Assembly (NCBI RefSeq): GCF_029227915.1
Contig: NC_079881.1
Coordinates: 14,113,501-14,177,500, forward strand
Source of the DNA: Hydractinia symbiolongicarpus
Lineage: Eukaryota > Cnidaria > Hydrozoa > Anthoathecata > Hydractiniidae
Direction: 5' to 3'
DNA length: 64,000 nt
Each line of letters begins with the position of its first letter. Positions within the stretch are counted from its first letter, which is position 1. Made by a program: the position numbers and the translations under genes. The notes beneath the pieces were generated by a model, which saw nothing but the letters and a program-made list of their open reading frames with translations, ran no database searches and had not been told where the DNA came from. This document shows positions 37,101-44,127 of the stretch, piece by piece.

Positions 37101-39868
37101 AAAATAAAATTCAAATGCGCCATAAGAGGGCATTATATGTATAAAACAACATGGACTCCTACACTGAATGAAGAACTTTAATACAAAAAAGACAATAGGG
37201 AAGAAGCATTGTGCCATGATATAAACACTGTGTCGGAGTTTTTTTTAAAATGGATGATACCCTGGTTGTCCTTGTTCTCACCGAGCTCTCTCGCCTGATT
37301 GTTTACTTTTTGAAGAGCAAAGAAGAAAATTTTGTTTTGGCTTTAGTTGTAGGATCAAGGAAACGGAAAGTTGGACTTGTATTTCCTGCCAAATTTGAGG
37401 CCAATTCTATCAGAGGAAATATCGAAAATCAAGAAAAAATATACCCACTTTGAAATAAAATTTGATGAATCAAAAATAGTTAAACGAACTTTTTTTAAAT
37501 TATTTTATTTTATTAAAACCTATTAGTCATTGAAAAAATCGTTGTTTTTCGTGCCGATCTTAATAAGCGCCCCCTTTTCTCAACGGAGGGGGGGGGGGGG
37601 CGCTTATTAAAGCAGGGCCACTAATTTCCAAATTTTCCCTAACCCCTGGGCGCTAATTGGGCATGGGGTGCTTAATCCGTCATTTACGGTTATTGAAACA
37701 ATAATAAAAAAGCCTTAAAATTATCACCGTTAATTCTTTCTTTGCCTCAAGAAAAATGAGAGAGTTCACTTCTTTAATGCTGTATAAACCCCATAGTAAA
37801 ACACAAAAAAATCTTCCCTTTAGCTCGGCAAACCAGCATTTAGTGGTTTTTAAATTCAAAACTATTAAAACTTGTTTTGCATCAGACCTATTTCAGGAGT
37901 AATGGTTGCATTTTAGTGACCGTCGTGACTGAAAACGGTGTTCTAAGTGAGGTTTTATTTCCTTGTAGAAAGTAAAACTATGGTAGAGCATAACAGTCCA
38001 GGCTTGTATGATTCGGAAGATGAAGCAGATACTGCCTACCTGAATGTTGATGGACTAAGAAGAACACTAATAGAGCATGGAGGAGTTTGTATGGACAAGA
38101 TCCACGTGAGAGATATAAATAAATGCAAGAAGTTTTTATGCATAACAAACAGAGTTTGTAGAACCTACAAGGTATTTATGGTTGAATGGTCCTTATTTTT
38201 TACGGTGAAAATAACTGTGACATAGTATTGAATAATATGCAACTTTTTGATTTAATATAATATACGCCAGCAAGGGGGTTTGACTGTACCAGGTCCTATC
38301 TTTGGAGAGTGACGACTCCACTTATTACCCCAGTCAAAAAGGAAAAAACAAAAAAAAACAAAATAATAAAAAAAATTATGTCAGCAAGGGGGTTTGACTG
38401 CACTGATCTTATCTTTGGAGAGTGACGCCTCCACTTCCTACCCCAGTCACACAAGATTGTACAGAGTAGGACAGATGAAAAGTTATGGATGAAAGAAATG
38501 TCTAGTTCCTGCTGAAGACTGTTCGCAGACCTCTTTTGAGGTGACTCAGCTAGACATTTTTGGTACCTTGGTTCAGGAATATGAGTCGAAACCCTTGTAC
38601 CCTTTACAGAAATCCTGTCCTACTCTCTCTGTCTGTTTGTTAGTTCAATTTTGTGCCAATTACCTCCTTGGAAAAATTGTGTTCCTTTATTATTTATTCT
38701 TTAGAGGAGCAAAATCATAGTGCGTGCACTTTGTAATTTTCATTATTATGATGCTTACATGACTGCATGACTTTCTGTAATGACACTTTTCAAAAGGTTT
38801 CAAGAATTACACTTTTTATCATAGTTTCTTTACTGTGTGGTTGTTGGCATACCAATATTGGATGTAGCGTGGGTTAAAGACAGCATAGCGGCTAAATACC
38901 TAAAACCTTATAGTCGGTATGATGTTCCTGCTGGCAGGAATCTGGACACTAATATTATAAACCAAAATTACAACGCCCCAGGTGAACCTCGTAGACAACC
39001 ATACACTCCATTAATCTTACTAAGGGTAAGATGTGTTGATCAATATGTGTTTAGTTTGGAACTATGGGTTGTTAAAATTTATGGTTTCTAATGAAGTTGT
39101 TATTGTCACTCATTGTCTGTTTTAGATTAAATTTTGGACTGGGTTAAAATTAATTTCAAAAAAATATTAGTGCTTGCCAAATGTACTGGATTTTACAGGA
39201 CAAGCGATTTTGCATCCATTGCATAGGATATTTAAAATAAAAATAAAGAGAATTTTAAAATTTAAAATAAAGAGACAATGTCTCTTTATTTTAAATATCC
39301 TATTTTAAAAATTGGACGACGGTGAATACAAGGGAATTAACTTTAACCCAAAAAAAAGGAAGTTATAATATTGTAAAAGAAATTAATAAAAAAATGATAA
39401 TTGGTTTATACCATTAATTCCCTCCAGGTAGTCAAAAATTTGTTTTTTGATTGTATGTGTAAAATGGTACTACAACCAATTATGCAATCCTACTTTACAT
39501 TGGATTATAAGGGAATTATAAGTACAATACTTTTCTACATAATTTAGGTATTTGTGCATCAGTTACATAAACAGAGGGCATATAACCGTGATCTCGATCT
39601 GATACTAGATAGGCTAGGCTGTGAGCGTGTGGCTAGCCCCCATTGCATCACCAAATCAACAAAAAGTCTACCATTTCAAATGAACTCAGTTGACTGTATC
39701 TTGACACTGACTGATAAAGTGCCAGATATCATATTGAATGAAGCACAAGCTGCAAACAAGCCTGTCGTCACGGTAGAGTGGTTGTTTCAATGTATTATCA
39801 ATAACGCTTTGATGGTTGTATCAGAATCACCAGTCTTCTTATACAAACCAAAGTGCACGAAAAAATAA
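18225..39868 (+). CDS. tp53bp1: TP53BP1 (53BP1) homologue, partial gene model
   Basis: A chromatin reader of the DNA double-strand-break response. The family binds H4K20me2 through a tandem Tudor module and other partners through C-terminal BRCT domains, and steers repair towards end joining in the nucleus. Seen here: an SQ-rich exon (18225-19120), exons 19636-19681 and 19937-20018, a candidate exon 31320-31424, then 32881-32951, 33813-33982, 34138-34244, 34804-34950, 35030-35165, 35280-35385, 37969-38171, 38825-39025 and 39548-39868 (stop). From 32881 onwards all splice phases match, all introns are GT-AG, and the domain order Tudor-BRCT-BRCT is that of 53BP1. The 5' end is missing, and phases between 20018 and 32881 show that at least one exon remains unidentified. 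Introns are heavily loaded with transposons. Confidence 0.85.
19636..20018 (+). CDS. tp53bp1: TP53BP1-like exons 19636-19681 and 19937-20018
   Basis: Two small exons whose phases chain with the preceding exon. 19636-19681 (acceptor TTTGAAG, donor AAAAG|GTATAA) encodes VKRNRLAKPIIPLSK, a basic stretch that could be part of a nuclear-localisation or chromatin-contact segment. 19937-20018 (acceptor TTCTTTTAG, donor AAAAG|GTAATC) encodes REWSASLKRKYADQPNIIQY and a few more residues. The joined codon at their junction is Glu. The next matching exon was not found before 31320, leaving an intron of up to 11.3 kb. Confidence 0.6.
22040..22510 (+). pseudogene. Decayed retroelement fragment (linker upstream of a reverse transcriptase)
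   Basis: In shifting frames the sequence reads PNRNICLTALMVPQSLLLQK, later VLQLSDDVIKTLKRKHPNAR and ILYGPVQTSNCF. This block order (LLLQKPSR, then LKEKHP, then GPV) resembles the region upstream of the reverse transcriptase in some large retroelement proteins I have seen annotated in cnidarians and molluscs. It is riddled with stops. The family name is uncertain. Confidence 0.3.
22532..22920 (+). other. Unrecognised open frames, possible transposon remnant
   Basis: Two overlapping open frames (22532-22771 and 22726-22920). The first includes EGYEPMYAGQEARSRTLHDL, the second AFNEEERTLFFTRKTVGW. They look protein-like in composition but I do not recognise the family. No splice context ties them to the host gene. 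Confidence 0.25.
23640..23830 (+). pseudogene. P-element/THAP9-like transposase fragment
   Basis: A short frame reads MKVQEDMGWDKYTGELIGFV followed by DFSDL. The pattern (M-K-x-Q-x-D-x-x-W-D-K-x-T-G-E-L-x-G-F-x-D) resembles the central part of P-element/THAP-type transposases. Flanking frames are broken and no terminal repeats were found. Confidence 0.4.
24361..25735 (+). pseudogene. CR1/L2-like LINE with internal deletion
   Basis: The endonuclease half starts about 24361 (HNLQDLFKHRGIKVFHQNIG), with a LSETHID motif, GGVAAYIKDGI, VWYRPPSSSKF and TGDFNINY. It then jumps directly from NDQLSNYIKNNYLLKSS to QFGFLRHRSTELA, so the start of the reverse transcriptase (fingers and first palm motifs) is deleted. 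The remaining reverse transcriptase has YIDLSKAFDTV, FRGVPQGSILGPTLF and the catalytic KYADDT. After a stop near 25374 comes NWLRNNDLSLNLKKGKTE. It is 5'-truncated and dead. Confidence 0.75.
25715..26390 (-). pseudogene. Penelope-like element fragment, GIY-YIG endonuclease
   Basis: On the minus strand, reading leftwards from about 26360: SEEIIASAFLPFVPGTSEIL and RRVLRQHKIK (the linker after the reverse transcriptase), then SKPKDKINLEKQSNVV and the GIY-YIG core VYEIPCKDCDAVYIGETKRK with FKPRVQEHMRAVRKGD and NEIADHSW. A frameshift near 26000 follows, then HRFNWDEKKIIDRESRTTAR and a terminal GEGSPETSPTK. The reverse transcriptase itself is missing, so this is a 5'-truncated copy. It sits in the 3' part of the LINE on the opposite strand. 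Confidence 0.75.
26782..27279. mobile_element. Foldback-type MITE with ~85-bp inverted repeats
   Basis: The left arm (26782-26866) begins GTTATTTGTTTTTTCAGCAA and includes ATGGGTGACAC and TGTGGGTTACCCAGG. The right arm (27194-27279) is its near-perfect reverse complement with only a few mismatches. The internal ~330 bp are non-coding. It lies in the large TP53BP1-like intron. Confidence 0.75.
27588..29513 (+). mobile_element. RTE-like LINE, copy 2, 5'-truncated
   Basis: Starts within the region between endonuclease and reverse transcriptase (match to copy 1 from about 27588) and ends with ACGGACGTTAAGCCGAGAAT and a (GAT)n tail at about 29490-29513. It is highly similar to copy 1 at the base level and carries its own private stops. 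It lies in sense orientation in the large TP53BP1-like intron. Confidence 0.85.
27667..29484 (+). pseudogene. Reverse transcriptase of RTE-like LINE copy 2
   Basis: The reverse transcriptase motifs are IGKAAGVSG, FGFVPGRGTTDA, FAFVDLENAFDRVPR and GVHQGSVLSPLLF. A TGA at 28504-28506 replaces the Trp of copy 1 just before LLYADDLVL. It is followed by the cysteine-rich finger (CGVC, FCQTWKHWVHKKC, CKRC at about 28690-28825), then YLGDML, SETWAVKQEDLDRL, a one-base deletion near 29120, a second near 29185, and the C-terminal RRLNWLGHLERMEEDNWVRK and GRPRKTW (29245-29484). Besides the stop, DLEK of copy 1 reads DLEN here. Confidence 0.85.
29514..31319 (+). other. Intron sequence, nothing recognised
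   Basis: AT-rich sequence with a short TTATTATTATTA tract near 29866 and no supported coding frame. It ends at a consensus acceptor (TTTGCAG, 31319). Confidence 0.4.
31320..31424 (+). CDS. tp53bp1: Candidate TP53BP1-like exon
   Basis: 105 nt between TTGCTTTGCAG and a strong GTGAGT donor. Only one frame is open, encoding ELPTLSSRHRNSKKNLLSDV and about 14 more residues. It needs one base carried over from the preceding exon and passes one base on, whereas the next firm exon (32881) needs two. So either an intermediate exon is missed or this is not the true donor. Composition (Ser, Lys, charged) fits the disordered part of the protein. Confidence 0.45.
31425..32880 (+). other. Intron, possible unrecognised small exon
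   Basis: Mostly AT-rich. An acceptor-like GCAG at 32005 and a weak donor at 32074 bracket an open stretch, but joining it to 31424 would create a TGA, so it was not included. Otherwise nothing is recognised. Confidence 0.4.
32881..33982 (+). CDS. tp53bp1: TP53BP1-like exons 32881-32951 and 33813-33982 (pre-Tudor region)
   Basis: 32881-32951 follows TTTTAACAG, ends GAGG|GTAAGT, and encodes QKIKQQIQKILNEPGVTKSC. 33813-33982 (acceptor ATTTAG, donor GAG|GTGACT) continues in phase through a junction Val and encodes IEETTNDICTVNSAIDP, then a Val/Thr-rich segment and a lysine cluster TKKKKKCEAE. It leads in phase 0 into the first Tudor exon. The basic KKKKK run just before the Tudor module could serve in nuclear import or nucleosome contact; this is inference. 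Confidence 0.7.
34138..35165 (+). CDS. tp53bp1: TP53BP1-like tandem Tudor domain exons
   Basis: Exons 34138-34244, 34804-34950 and 35030-35165 join in phase. Tudor 1 reads VFALWEGCYYSGTLKKIS and, across the junction, VTVLFDDGKSATMPQKEIF. Tudor 2 reads GQAVRVKSDDSFYDEATVV and HIYYTVQLDNGEYRLVDRSC, followed by the helix FTAQQRKALHG. The family's methyl-lysine cage in human 53BP1 uses a Trp and a Tyr in this first strand pair and an Asp and Tyr in the FDDGY turn. Here the Trp, Tyr and both Asp are present, but the last Tyr is replaced by Lys (FDDGK). Domain order and spacing match 53BP1 well. Confidence 0.85.
35280..39868 (+). CDS. tp53bp1: TP53BP1-like tandem BRCT domain exons
   Basis: Exons 35280-35385, 37969-38171, 38825-39025 and 39548-39868 join in phase and end at TAA 39866-39868. 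A basic KSRRRRTEP segment precedes BRCT1, which starts EQLFHGITFLIT and continues through LRRTLIEHGGVC, INKCKKFLCITNRVCRTYK, and the BRCT Trp in ILDVAWVKDSI. BRCT2 runs from VFVHQLHKQRAYN through VDCILTLTDKVPDI to the second conserved Trp in VTVEWLFQCIIN and ends LYKPKCTKK. In the family these domains bind p53 and phospho-ligands such as gamma-H2AX. The intron 35386-37968 contains nested transposons. Confidence 0.9.
35567..37683. mobile_element. 2.1-kb inverted-repeat transposon in a TP53BP1-like intron
   Basis: The left end ATGACGGATTAAGC (35567-35580) is matched by GCTTAATCCGTCAT ending at 37683. Related GGCGCTTAATTGG / CGCTTATTAA motifs lie further in on each side, including a run of G at about 37587-37600. 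The minus frame 35683-35895 (acidic, DEDNDDEDIE) is too short to name. A second element sits inside it. Confidence 0.6.
35938..36902. mobile_element. 965-bp MITE with TTAA target duplication, nested
   Basis: Ends GGATACGGTAACCCCCT (from 35938) and its reverse complement ending at 36902. TTAA stands on both sides (35934-35937 and 36903-36906), the hallmark of piggyBac-type insertion. There is no transposase. It is nested inside the 35567-37683 element. Confidence 0.75.
38266..38450. repeat. Duplicated ~70-bp motif in intron
   Basis: The block CAGCAAGGGGGTTTGACTG … ATCTTTGGAGAGTGACG … CCACTT…TACCCCAGTCA occurs at about 38270-38335 and again at 38383-38448, separated by an A-rich stretch. It may be part of a SINE-like repeat but has no clear Pol III boxes. 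Confidence 0.6.
38464..38625. repeat. 162-bp inverted-repeat unit
   Basis: GAGTAGGACAG (38464-38474) pairs with CTGTCCTACTC (38615-38625). Inside, GTCTAGTTC…GTGACTCAGCTAGAC gives a second stem. A small foldback element in the intron is likely. Confidence 0.5.
39226..39300. repeat. AT-rich near-perfect palindrome
   Basis: TTTAAAATAAAGAGACA faces TGTCTCTTTATTTTAAA across one base at about 39261-39294. GGATATTTAAAATAAA is repeated outward on the left. It would form a stable hairpin in the intron before the last exon. Confidence 0.7.
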
Positions 39869-39958
39869 CTTAGATATTTGGGAAGGTTAGCTTTAGATAT
39901 TTATAATTTTTTAATTCTCAGCTGTATTTTTTAAACTACCGTTTTTACTTGCTTGTTC

Positions 39959-39964
39959 AATAAA
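39959..39964 (+). terminator. Poly(A) signal AATAAA of the TP53BP1-like gene
   Basis: A canonical AATAAA 91 bases after the stop codon, the first strong signal downstream. Confidence 0.6.
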
Positions 39965-39969
39965 ATTAC

Positions 39970-41652
39970 CTGTGTCCGTCCGTCTGTTACTAGCTTTTCT
40001 CAGAATTGGATCATTAGCTTTTTGTGAATTTTTGCGCAAACATAGAGAACAATAGACCCTCGAATGTGACGACGTCTTAAAAAAAAATGAGCTAATACAG
40101 TCCAAAAATTGCGGTTTTTACAACTTTTTTCAGGATTGGAATATTAGTTTATTAGGCCCGAATGTGATAAGTCAGTTACCGGAGAAAAAACCTTATCGGC
40201 TCAAAAATGGCGGATTTATGCGCAAAATAAGCAAAACTTTACCACAATATGTTTTTAGGATATTTCTCAGGGTTGGATCATTAGTTTATTTTGATGTTTT
40301 AAATCCAGTTAGGTCCATTGAAGTTTGGCTTTTTATAAAGAAAACGCCGCAACTTACCCCTAATTACGTGGGGTACATCAGGGTTTTTTATCAATATTTT
40401 ACTCTCATTTTATCAGTTGTACACATTGCATATTCGAGATCTTTTAGACATAATGACTTTTACTAGTGTTTATATTTTGTGTTTATTGGTGGATTTGAAT
40501 CAGGCATTTGCTGTGACACATTCATGAGCGTCTAAGCCTTAGTAGCTATATCAATTGAAACTGAATTTGATATCTTTTAAAAAAAGCTTAACTAGGCTAC
40601 GCGAACTTACGCAGATTCTATAAGATGTCAATGTTCTGCTTGACTCAAATATTTCGCCGGTGAGAAATTTCTATAAATATTCTTAAGTTTTGTCTCTGTC
40701 CACGTTTACGCATTTATTTTCTTCAAATCTGAAGATTATTTTTTTAACAGATTTTAGCATTTTTGTATTTATTCGAGGAAAACTACTTTTTTTCCCATTG
40801 ACCTTAACTTTAAAGTTCTTTTCGTATTTTCAAGGTTTTATCAAGTTTCTTTATTCCTTTCTGCTTACACTCTTACAAGTATTCCCTTCCCATCCTCGTT
40901 GACAGGGTTCTTTGCCTTCTTGATATGAAAGAAGAAGGCGAAAAATGCCCTAGTATCGTTGACCAAATATTGAAATATTGGCTTTCACATTTTCGCGTAA
41001 TTATTACGATTTTCTCCTTATTCAGCACTTTTTCTGGTCAAGATTAAAATGCCGCATGGAGCCGTGGTCGATTATGTTTGTAAACATCTAAACTATATTA
41101 TAAAGCTAGCCAAATTTATCAATATATAAAGGGTTGCGGAGCGGGAAGAGGTTCGCAAGCGAAAAATTTTATAGCAATTTACAAGTCCCCAGGCAACCTC
41201 CCCCAGGGCTCTTTTTCACTTTTTGGTAATGGTTGTTTTTCAGGGTTTCTTTATACAATGAGGTTGCAGTTGCAGTGCACTTAAGTTTCGTACAAGTTAA
41301 TAAAAATCTAAAATCTATTATAAACGCATACGTTTTTCGGCAAGTGCAAACGGCATACACGTTGCAAGAAATTATTTATAGAAAGCATTTCAAAGAGGTT
41401 TTCTTCTTTCCGTCTTCCGTGTTTTTGGTTTAAGAATTTAAGCATTTGAACTATTTACTCTGGGTGCTCATTTGGAATGAACTTGGACTGAAATTATTCA
41501 CAGTCACAAAGCGCTTATTCAAAAGTTTGCAGAATAAGCATTTTAGTACCCAAAGATATTTGCGATAAACATCGAAAAACATTTTATTATGATATTAACT
41601 TAAAAACAAGTTGTTTTAGCAGATGAAACCACAACTTTTTAAGTTTAATATA
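39970..41652. other. Intergenic, with weak repeats
   Basis: Contains diverged copies of a motif TCAGRRTTGGATCATTAGTTTATT (near 40000, 40130, 40270), so part of it is a degenerate tandem repeat. No coding region is supported. Confidence 0.4.
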
Positions 41653-42097
41653 CTAGTAAATAAGGCCCGTGGAAAAATCAACTGAGGCAAGGAAATGTAT
41701 AGGATCATGTACTTTTGACAAACGGTTGCAGAGATATTAAGGTTTAAAGGTTTTTTAATGACGCCATCAACCCGTCTTTTCCGAAACGAAATTGAAGATC
41801 CAGGTTTGGGAAACTTACCCAAATTGGTCCTAGGTAGTCCCTAGTTACCCACGCGGTGAAAAATCATTGACGTCACCACTTCGTTTCCAAGTTATTTGGC
41901 TTCAAACTTTTAGGTGCACTGCAATGGCTTCATTAGTTTAATTAGGATATTGACGTTAAAGTAGTGTTAGTGACGTCGCGCCGTAACTTCAGAAAATTTA
42001 ACATATTAGACATGCATTTTTCGACAACATCAAAGGAAAATGAACGCATCTACTTTGCCTGTTACAGAGACACAGAATTGGCGTATTATTATATAGA
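41653..42097 (-). mobile_element. Short Helentron/HINE-like unit 1, inverted
   Basis: 445 bp. Its 5' end TCTATATAATAATACGCC lies at 42097 reading leftwards, and its 3' end CTAG at 41653-41656 is preceded by the TCCACGGGCC hairpin region. It shares interior sequence with units 2, 3 and 5 (GGGACCAATTTGGGTAAG, GCGCGACGTCA). It is the only unit of the cluster in the opposite direction. Confidence 0.7.
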
Positions 42098-42666
42098 TTA
42101 GCTGAAGTCCCGTGAAAGAATCCATTGAATCTCTCATCGAGTCCATATGAGAGGTGCCAAATAAAAACATAGAACACAGCAATTTGATAAGTCACAATTT
42201 GCATTATTCTGTATCTATAACGGATGAAACAAAACGTCCAAAATAATAACCATGTGCAGCAATAAAAAAATAATAAAAGAGAAAAAAGGCCCTGGGATTA
42301 AGGTTGCTCACAATCTCCAGTATATTTATACCCTTTGAAACGAAACGTTTAAAAATATAAGCAGGTCGAACAACAAAATAAAATAAAAATGCAAAAGCTG
42401 TAACAAAATGGAAGGTGTCTAACAACGGTTATGTAAAAAGTTAAATCTGCTAAAACTATATACTTGCTTTGCCATGTCAGAAGTACACCAGGGATGATAG
42501 TATACCAGACATTAAGGAAAATCGTTAAGTCACACAAAAACGGTTATTGCAAAATTTCCACAATGTACAGTTTGTAACGATCATACCAAATCAGCTATTT
42601 AGTCTATTGCATGCGCAAACGTGCCGCGCATGATAACAATGCAGCCAGCGTTTTCGAATTTCAGAA
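42098..42666. other. Spacer between oppositely oriented rolling-circle units
   Basis: 569 bp without a recognised gene or element. It ends with an A directly before the TC of the next unit. Confidence 0.4.
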
Positions 42667-43389
42667 TCTATATAATAATGCGCCAGTTCCGTGTCTCTGT
42701 GACAAGCAAAGTGGATCTTTGAAGTAACCGAAAAATGCATGTCTAATATGTTAAATTTTCTGACGTTACAGCGCGACGTCAATAACACTACTTTAACGTC
42801 AATATCCTATATTAAATTAATGAAGGCGTTACAGTGCACTTAAAACTTTGAGGCCAAATAACTTGGAAACGAGGTGGTGACGTCAATGATTTTTCACCGC
42901 GTGGGTAACTCGGAACCACCTGGGACCAATTTGGGTAAGTTTCCCAAACTTGGGTCCGAATCCCTTTCGGAATGGACGGGTTGATGACGTCATCACAAAA
43001 CCTACAAACCCAATATCTCTGCAACTGTTTGTCAAAAGTTCATGTTCCTATACATTTTCTTGATCAGTGTTTTAAGATCTATACGATGAATGCATCGGGT
43101 GTACGAATTTGTGAAGAAATTTTTTTTGAAACTTTTGGTAGGGACTTTGCTGACGTCAGCAAAATTTTTAAACCCCTATATTTCCTTATGCGTTTGTCAA
43201 AAACATACGATACTATACATTATTTTGATCAGCGTTTCAACCTCTACATATTACAGACAACAAATGACTAAATTTCACCAATTTTCTTTTTGTATATGCA
43301 CTGCTGACGTTAGCAAAAAATCTAAAGCAACCTATATTTCCATTGCTCTTCTGCGCCTTAGTTGATTTTTCCACGGGCTTAATCGACTA
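42667..43389 (+). mobile_element. Helentron/HINE-like unit 2
   Basis: Starts TCTATATAATAATGCGCCAG and ends GACTA at the junction with unit 3 (the final G of CTAG is missing). The 3' hairpin region TTGATTTTTCCACGGGC lies near 43361. Contains three TGACGTCA palindromes. No protein is encoded. Confidence 0.75.
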
Positions 43390-44127
43390 TCTATATAATA
43401 ATACGCTAAGTGTGTCTGTCTGTGTGTCTGTGACAGACAAAGTGGATGTCTTCATTTTTCTTTGATGTTGCCGAAAAATGCATCTCTAATATGTTAAATT
43501 TTCTGACATTACGGCGCGACGTCAATAACCCTACTTTAACGTCAATATCCCATGTTAAATTAATGAAGCCGTTACAGCGCACTTAAAACTTTAAGGCCAA
43601 ATAACTTGGAAACGAGGTGGTAACGTCAATGATTTTTCACCGCGTGGGTCTAGGGACCACCTGGGACCAATTTGGGTAAGTTTCCCAAACCTGGGTCCCC
43701 GAATCCGTTTCAGAATAGACGGGTTGATGACGTCATCACAAAACCTACAAACCCAATATCTCTGCAACCGTTTGTTAAAAGTACATGATCCTATACATTT
43801 TCTTGCTCAGCGTTTCAAGATCTATACGATGAAGGAAACAGGTATAAAAATTTTTAAAAAAACATTTTCAGGTTTTGACGGGCCATTGCTGACGTCAGCA
43901 AAATTTTTAAAACTTTATATCTTCTTCTTAACCGTTCGTCAATAGCACATGATCATTTACATTTTCTTGATCAGCGCTTTAAGCTCTACACAATATAGTC
44001 AACGTGAAAACAAGGTTCTAATTTATTTTTTGTGGATGGGTTGCTGACGTCATCAAAATTCAAATAACGTTTCTTTTTCATTTTTATCTTGCCTCAGTGG
44101 ATTTTTCCACGGGCTTTATCGACTAGT
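43390..44127 (+). mobile_element. Helentron/HINE-like unit 3
   Basis: 738 bp from TCTATATAATAATACGC to CTAG. Its interior closely follows unit 2 (AATGATTTTTCACCGCGTGGG, GGGACCAATTTGGGTAAG), with three TGACGTCA sites. It ends GTGGATTTTTCCACGGGC…CGACTAG. Confidence 0.8.

Noticed and set aside
38266-38625. tRNA-derived SINE
   Set aside because: GGTTTGACT only loosely resembles a B box and no A box stands at the right distance; listed as repeats only.
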